Below, piece by piece: positions 4,645 through 7,470 of a stretch of 7,470 nt of DNA. Below the pieces are notes generated by a model that did not search any database, was not told where the DNA came from, and saw only the letters and a program-made list of their open reading frames with translations. This DNA comes from an uncultured Hymenobacter sp. (GTDB taxonomy: Bacteria > Bacteroidota > Bacteroidia > Cytophagales > Hymenobacteraceae): the NCBI GenBank assembly GCA_937871705.1, contig CALMOO010000747.1, positions 1 to 7,470 of the forward strand, given 5' to 3'. The position numbers and the translations under genes are program-made. Positions within the stretch are counted from its first letter, which is position 1. Every line of letters starts with the position of its first letter.

Positions 4645-7152
4645 TTAGGCGGCTTTGGCCGCGTGCTGCTCACGTAGCTCCTGAGCAAACGACTTGATGG
4701 CTGCCGGCAGTGACATGCCGTCGGCTACCTTGCTGAAGAGGCGGGTTTTCTCTTTTTGGTTGGTGGTGTAGGTGGCGTATTCTTCCAGCGAAGCTTCTAC
4801 CCCGTACACCTTCGATTCCTTGCCCCCTAGGCTGATAAACACCTCTTTGTATTTGGGGCCACGGCGGTTGTCGAGGTTGATAGAAAGCACCTGCGCTTTC
4901 TCCTTATCGCTCAGGCCCATCATGCGCTGAATCTCATCGAAGCGCTTGATAAACTTGTTCATGTCGAGCAGGGCGCGGCAATCCGAGTTATTGATGATGG
5001 TATCTTTTACAATCGGATTGTTGACGATATCGTCTATCTCCTGCGTTACTACGATCGCCTCCCCATCGAATTTGCGGACGGTTTTGAACAGGTACTTAAT
5101 GTACTCGGCCATACCTTCTTTGGCAATTGCTTTCCAGGCTTCCTCAATCAGAATCACCTTTTTGATACCCTTCAGCGTGCGCATCTTGGTAATGAAGGTG
5201 TCCATGATGATGAGCGTCACCACCGGGAAGAGAATCGGGTGGTCTTTGATGTTGTCCAGCTCGAATACGATGAACGACTCCTGCACCAAATTCAAATCTT
5301 CTTCCGAGTTGAGCAGGTAATCGTACTCCCCGCCGCGGTAGAAGGGCTCCAGCACTAAGAGGAAGTTCTTCATGTCGAAATCCTGGTCACGCACCTCCTT
5401 GGTAGTTAGGTACTCGCTGAAGGGTCCAAGCAGAAACTCGTAGAAGGTGTTGAAGCTGGGGCGCATGCCGGGCGTCTGGGCCAGCAACTGGTAGTACTGC
5501 GTGATGGCATTCGAGAGCGAGACGTATTCAGCCTGGCTCATGCGCTCATCTTCCCGTTTCCAGAGCGTCACCAGCAACGTTTTGAGGCTTTCGCGCTTTT
5601 CCACGTCGGGTTTCCCGACTACAAAAAAGGGGTTGAAGCTGATAGGCTTGTGCTCCTCGTAGGTGAAGTAGACCCCCCCGCGCAGCTCGCACAGACCTTT
5701 GTAGCTATCGCCCACGTCCACGAGTACCACATGCGAGCCCTGCTCGTGGTACTGGCGCATCAGGCGGTTGGTGAAGAACGATTTACCCGAGCCCGAGGAG
5801 CCCAGAATAAACTTGTTCCGGTTACCGATGAGGCCCGTTTCCATGGGCAGGTCGGAGATATCCACGTGCACCGGCTTGCCGGAGATACGGTCGCTGAGCT
5901 TGATACCAAACGTGCTGGGGGAGTCTTGGTAGTTGGTTTCGACATTCCACAGGCAGCAGGCCTGCTCGATGAACGTGTAGAAAGTCTCCTCGCTGGGGAA
6001 GTCGCCAGCATTGCCGGGAATACCAGCCCAGAACAGCCCGCCCACGTCTACCGTGTTCTCGCGCGGCCGGCAGTCCATCTTGGTAATGGCGGCGCTGGTG
6101 AGGTCGCGCAGTTCCTTTATCTCCGATTCCTGCTCACTCCACACCAGCACGTTCGCGTGGGCCCGGACGCACTGCTTTTGGTCAGAAGCGGCCTCGTTCA
6201 GGTAGCGGTCTTGAAAGTCCTTGTTGATGGCATTCTCCCGCGAGTAGAGCGACAACGAGTTGAGGTTGTTGCGCTTTTTCTCCAGCATCTTGACCGTCTT
6301 CGCGTGGTCATCGACAAACAGATACTGGTTGTAGATGTGGTTGCAGTTCAGCAGCAGCCCCACCGGGGCCGCAAAGCCGATAAAGAAGGGGATTTGATCG
6401 GTGCTGAGCTTGTCGTACTTCACCTCCGTTTCCACGTAGGCGGGCATATCATCGAGATTGCCCAGCGAGTAGCACTGGCATGATTTGCCGCCCACCTTCA
6501 GCCCGTTGGTCAGGTCGATATCCACCATGGGCGCCGAGTCGCTGAGGTCGAGGGCCAGGTACTTTTCCAGTAGGCCCACCCGCTCCGGCGTGCCGGTGGC
6601 TTCGTCGGCCTCAGTGCCGCAAATGTCATCATCGGTCAGCTGGGTGCAGGCAATGCCCGCATCCGTGAGCAGGCGCACGAACTGACCTACGGCGTTGAAA
6701 AAGGTAGTTAGTACCTTATCGTCCATCATTTCCTTCGGGACGATTTTGGAGCGTGACAGCAAGGAGCTGAGGCTGTTCCAATTCTCGCGGCCGGTGCTCG
6801 TCTTGGTGAGGAACAGGTAGCAATGGTGGTTGAGAAAGGCGCGCTCGTAGAAGTGGCGCTCGTAGCTGTGCTGGAGCATGGTGCGCTCCTGCTTGAAGTC
6901 AGGGGCGTAGGTATCGCGCACAAACCAATCCTGCTTGTGCAGCACCGTGTAATTGGGAAATAGGCGCACGCCCTTCACGAAAACCGAGTGCAGTGATTCG
7001 AGGTCTTCGTTGGACTGGCTGAATACTTCCGGCAGGTCGAGGCGGTAGGCTACGGTGACGTCGCCGTTCTTGCTGATCAGGCAGTCGCTTTCCACCTTGT
7101 AGATGGGCTGCTTGCTTTCCAGCGTGGCCGAGGGGAGGAGTAGGTTGCTCAT
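4645..7152 (-). CDS. traG: Conjugation system ATPase TraG (VirB4 family)
   Basis: Cytoplasmic, membrane-associated ATPase that powers assembly of, and substrate transfer through, the conjugation channel; VirB4 homologue of Bacteroidetes elements. It has 835 residues, the normal full length. The N-terminal half (about 1-430) is the VirB4-type domain, including HIYNQYLF (272-279). The C-terminal ATPase domain has Walker A GSSGSGKSFF (451-460), VVLVDVGDSY (475-484), ISFNPF (504-509) and Walker B KKVILIEEAW (664-673) with acidic residues E670-E671. Downstream are TVRKFDGEAIVVTQE (691-705), with Gln704 in the usual sensor position, and the final domain with RRFDE-like KRFDEIQRMMGLS (736-748). All key residues are present. 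The ATG overlaps the traF stop (ATGA), so translation is probably coupled. Identification is firm. Confidence 0.97.
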   Translation of the reverse strand: MSNLLLPSATLESKQPIYKVESDCLISKNGDVTVAYRLDLPEVFSQSNEDLESLHSVFVKGVRLFPNYTVLHKQDWFVRDTYAPDFKQERTMLQHSYERHFYERAFLNHHCYLFLTKTSTGRENWNSLSSLLSRSKIVPKEMMDDKVLTTFFNAVGQFVRLLTDAGIACTQLTDDDICGTEADEATGTPERVGLLEKYLALDLSDSAPMVDIDLTNGLKVGGKSCQCYSLGNLDDMPAYVETEVKYDKLSTDQIPFFIGFAAPVGLLLNCNHIYNQYLFVDDHAKTVKMLEKKRNNLNSLSLYSRENAINKDFQDRYLNEAASDQKQCVRAHANVLVWSEQESEIKELRDLTSAAITKMDCRPRENTVDVGGLFWAGIPGNAGDFPSEETFYTFIEQACCLWNVETNYQDSPSTFGIKLSDRISGKPVHVDISDLPMETGLIGNRNKFILGSSGSGKSFFTNRLMRQYHEQGSHVVLVDVGDSYKGLCELRGGVYFTYEEHKPISFNPFFVVGKPDVEKRESLKTLLVTLWKREDERMSQAEYVSLSNAITQYYQLLAQTPGMRPSFNTFYEFLLGPFSEYLTTKEVRDQDFDMKNFLLVLEPFYRGGEYDYLLNSEEDLNLVQESFIVFELDNIKDHPILFPVVTLIIMDTFITKMRTLKGIKKVILIEEAWKAIAKEGMAEYIKYLFKTVRKFDGEAIVVTQEIDDIVNNPIVKDTIINNSDCRALLDMNKFIKRFDEIQRMMGLSDKEKAQVLSINLDNRRGPKYKEVFISLGGKESKVYGVEASLEEYATYTTNQKEKTRLFSKVADGMSLPAAIKSFAQELREQHAAKAA
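7149..7152 (-). other. ATGA stop-start overlap of traF and traG
   Basis: The traG ATG (7152-7150) and the traF TGA (7151-7149) share bases, the classic arrangement for translational coupling. It suggests that the VirB3-like and VirB4-like partners are made in linked amounts. Confidence 0.85.
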
Positions 7153-7469
7153 GACTGCTTTAGACCTTTAAAGAGCCGGGCATTGCGGCTCACGATGCGT
7201 TTGGGCTGGCGGCCCTGGGCTTGGAGCTTCATGGCGCCGTGCTCGCCGTATTTAGCGCTCAGGCTGAATACCCGCGTCACCCAGAAGAAGCCGCCGCCCA
7301 GGGCCAGAGCCACCGAGAGGTAGGCATTGGCCCCGACGAGGCGCAGGACGATAAAGCCCAGAAACACCCCGCCGAGGCCCCCTGCTAGCATAAACAGGTA
7401 GCGCGAGCCCACTAGTCCCTTAAATTCGACGGGCTTGTTGACGCCCTTGTTTAGGGGGAAGTGGCTCAT
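7149..7469 (-). CDS. traF: Conjugative transposon protein TraF (DUF4133, VirB3-like)
   Basis: Small inner-membrane protein of the transfer channel, likely the VirB3 equivalent that works with the VirB4 ATPase encoded next. It has 106 residues. The N-terminus FPLNKGVNKPVEFKGL (4-19) is the hallmark of DUF4133 proteins. Two membrane segments follow (about 24-44 and 48-67), then a basic C-terminal tail with RQPKRIVSRNARLF (87-100). ATG 7469 gives the expected N-terminus. Only one base is visible upstream, so a slightly longer protein cannot be excluded, though the family start fits. The stop TGA overlaps the traG ATG. By analogy with CTnDOT the gene just outside the window to the right should be traE (DUF4134, VirB2-like). 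Confidence 0.93.
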   Translation of the reverse strand: MSHFPLNKGVNKPVEFKGLVGSRYLFMLAGGLGGVFLGFIVLRLVGANAYLSVALALGGGFFWVTRVFSLSAKYGEHGAMKLQAQGRQPKRIVSRNARLFKGLKQS

Positions 7470-7470
7470 T

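Noticed and set aside
4626..4688. Upstream ATG at 4688 for the gene after traG
   Set aside because: It would overlap the end of traG by 44 bp and place a polar, proline-containing stretch before a normal export leader that begins at ATG 4625.
5650..6483. 277-codon open frame on the plus strand inside traG
   Set aside because: It is codon-aligned antisense to traG. In that register stops appear only opposite TTA, CTA and TCA codons, which this GC-rich gene avoids, so a long open frame is expected. No family motif is recognisable in it.
181..7420. Scattered CTAG tetramers, considered as a possible repeated signal
   Set aside because: About a dozen were found, fewer than chance would give in a window this size, and they lie mostly within codons with no regular spacing.
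1..7470. Search for cargo genes, defence systems, insertion sequences, CRISPR arrays, tRNAs or attachment sites
   Set aside because: The coding strand is filled by tra genes with gaps of about 35 bp or less, leaving no space for such elements, and no repeat arrays or inverted terminal repeats were seen.

Overview
The window is one continuous stretch of a conjugative transfer (tra) operon of the Bacteroidetes type, the kind found on CTnDOT-like conjugative transposons, ICEs and plasmids. All eight genes lie on the minus strand, so the operon reads from right (7470) to left (1). Gaps between genes are at most about 35 bp and two neighbouring pairs overlap. Family assignments are made from remembered sequence motifs; no database search was run. 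The Bacteroidetes-type TraF/G/I/J/K/M set, the GC-rich codon use and the lack of clear Shine-Dalgarno sites suggest a GC-rich member of the Cytophagales such as Hymenobacter. The genus is inference.

Layout in transcription order: traF (DUF4133, VirB3-like, 7469-7149); traG (VirB4-like transfer ATPase, 7152-4645, 4-bp overlap with traF); a small secreted or lipoprotein-like protein (4625-4044); two TraI/VirB5-like secreted proteins (4009-3359 and 3359-2715, joined by a 1-bp TAATG overlap); traJ (VirB6-like polytopic membrane protein, 2709-1633); traK (VirB8-like, 1606-986); and traM (VirB10-like, from 961 and running off the left edge). The 3' part of traM and the genes before traF are outside the window. 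No promoter, terminator, RNA gene, insertion sequence, CRISPR array or cargo gene is visible, and no gene-free stretch exceeds 300 bp.

Together these genes encode most of the core of a type IV secretion channel: an inner-membrane platform (TraF, TraJ, TraK), its assembly or transfer ATPase (TraG), periplasmic or pilus-associated components (the VirB5-like set) and the envelope-spanning scaffold (TraM). The most notable feature is that the small protein after traG is a divergent relative of the next two proteins, so the VirB5-like slot is filled by three tandem paralogues. Other points are a four-copy heptamer repeat in the traJ-traK junction, a nonamer shared by two intergenic spacers, and the absence of a traL-like gene between traK and traM. 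Overall this is a recognisable transfer operon with local peculiarities; I do not see a wholly new system.
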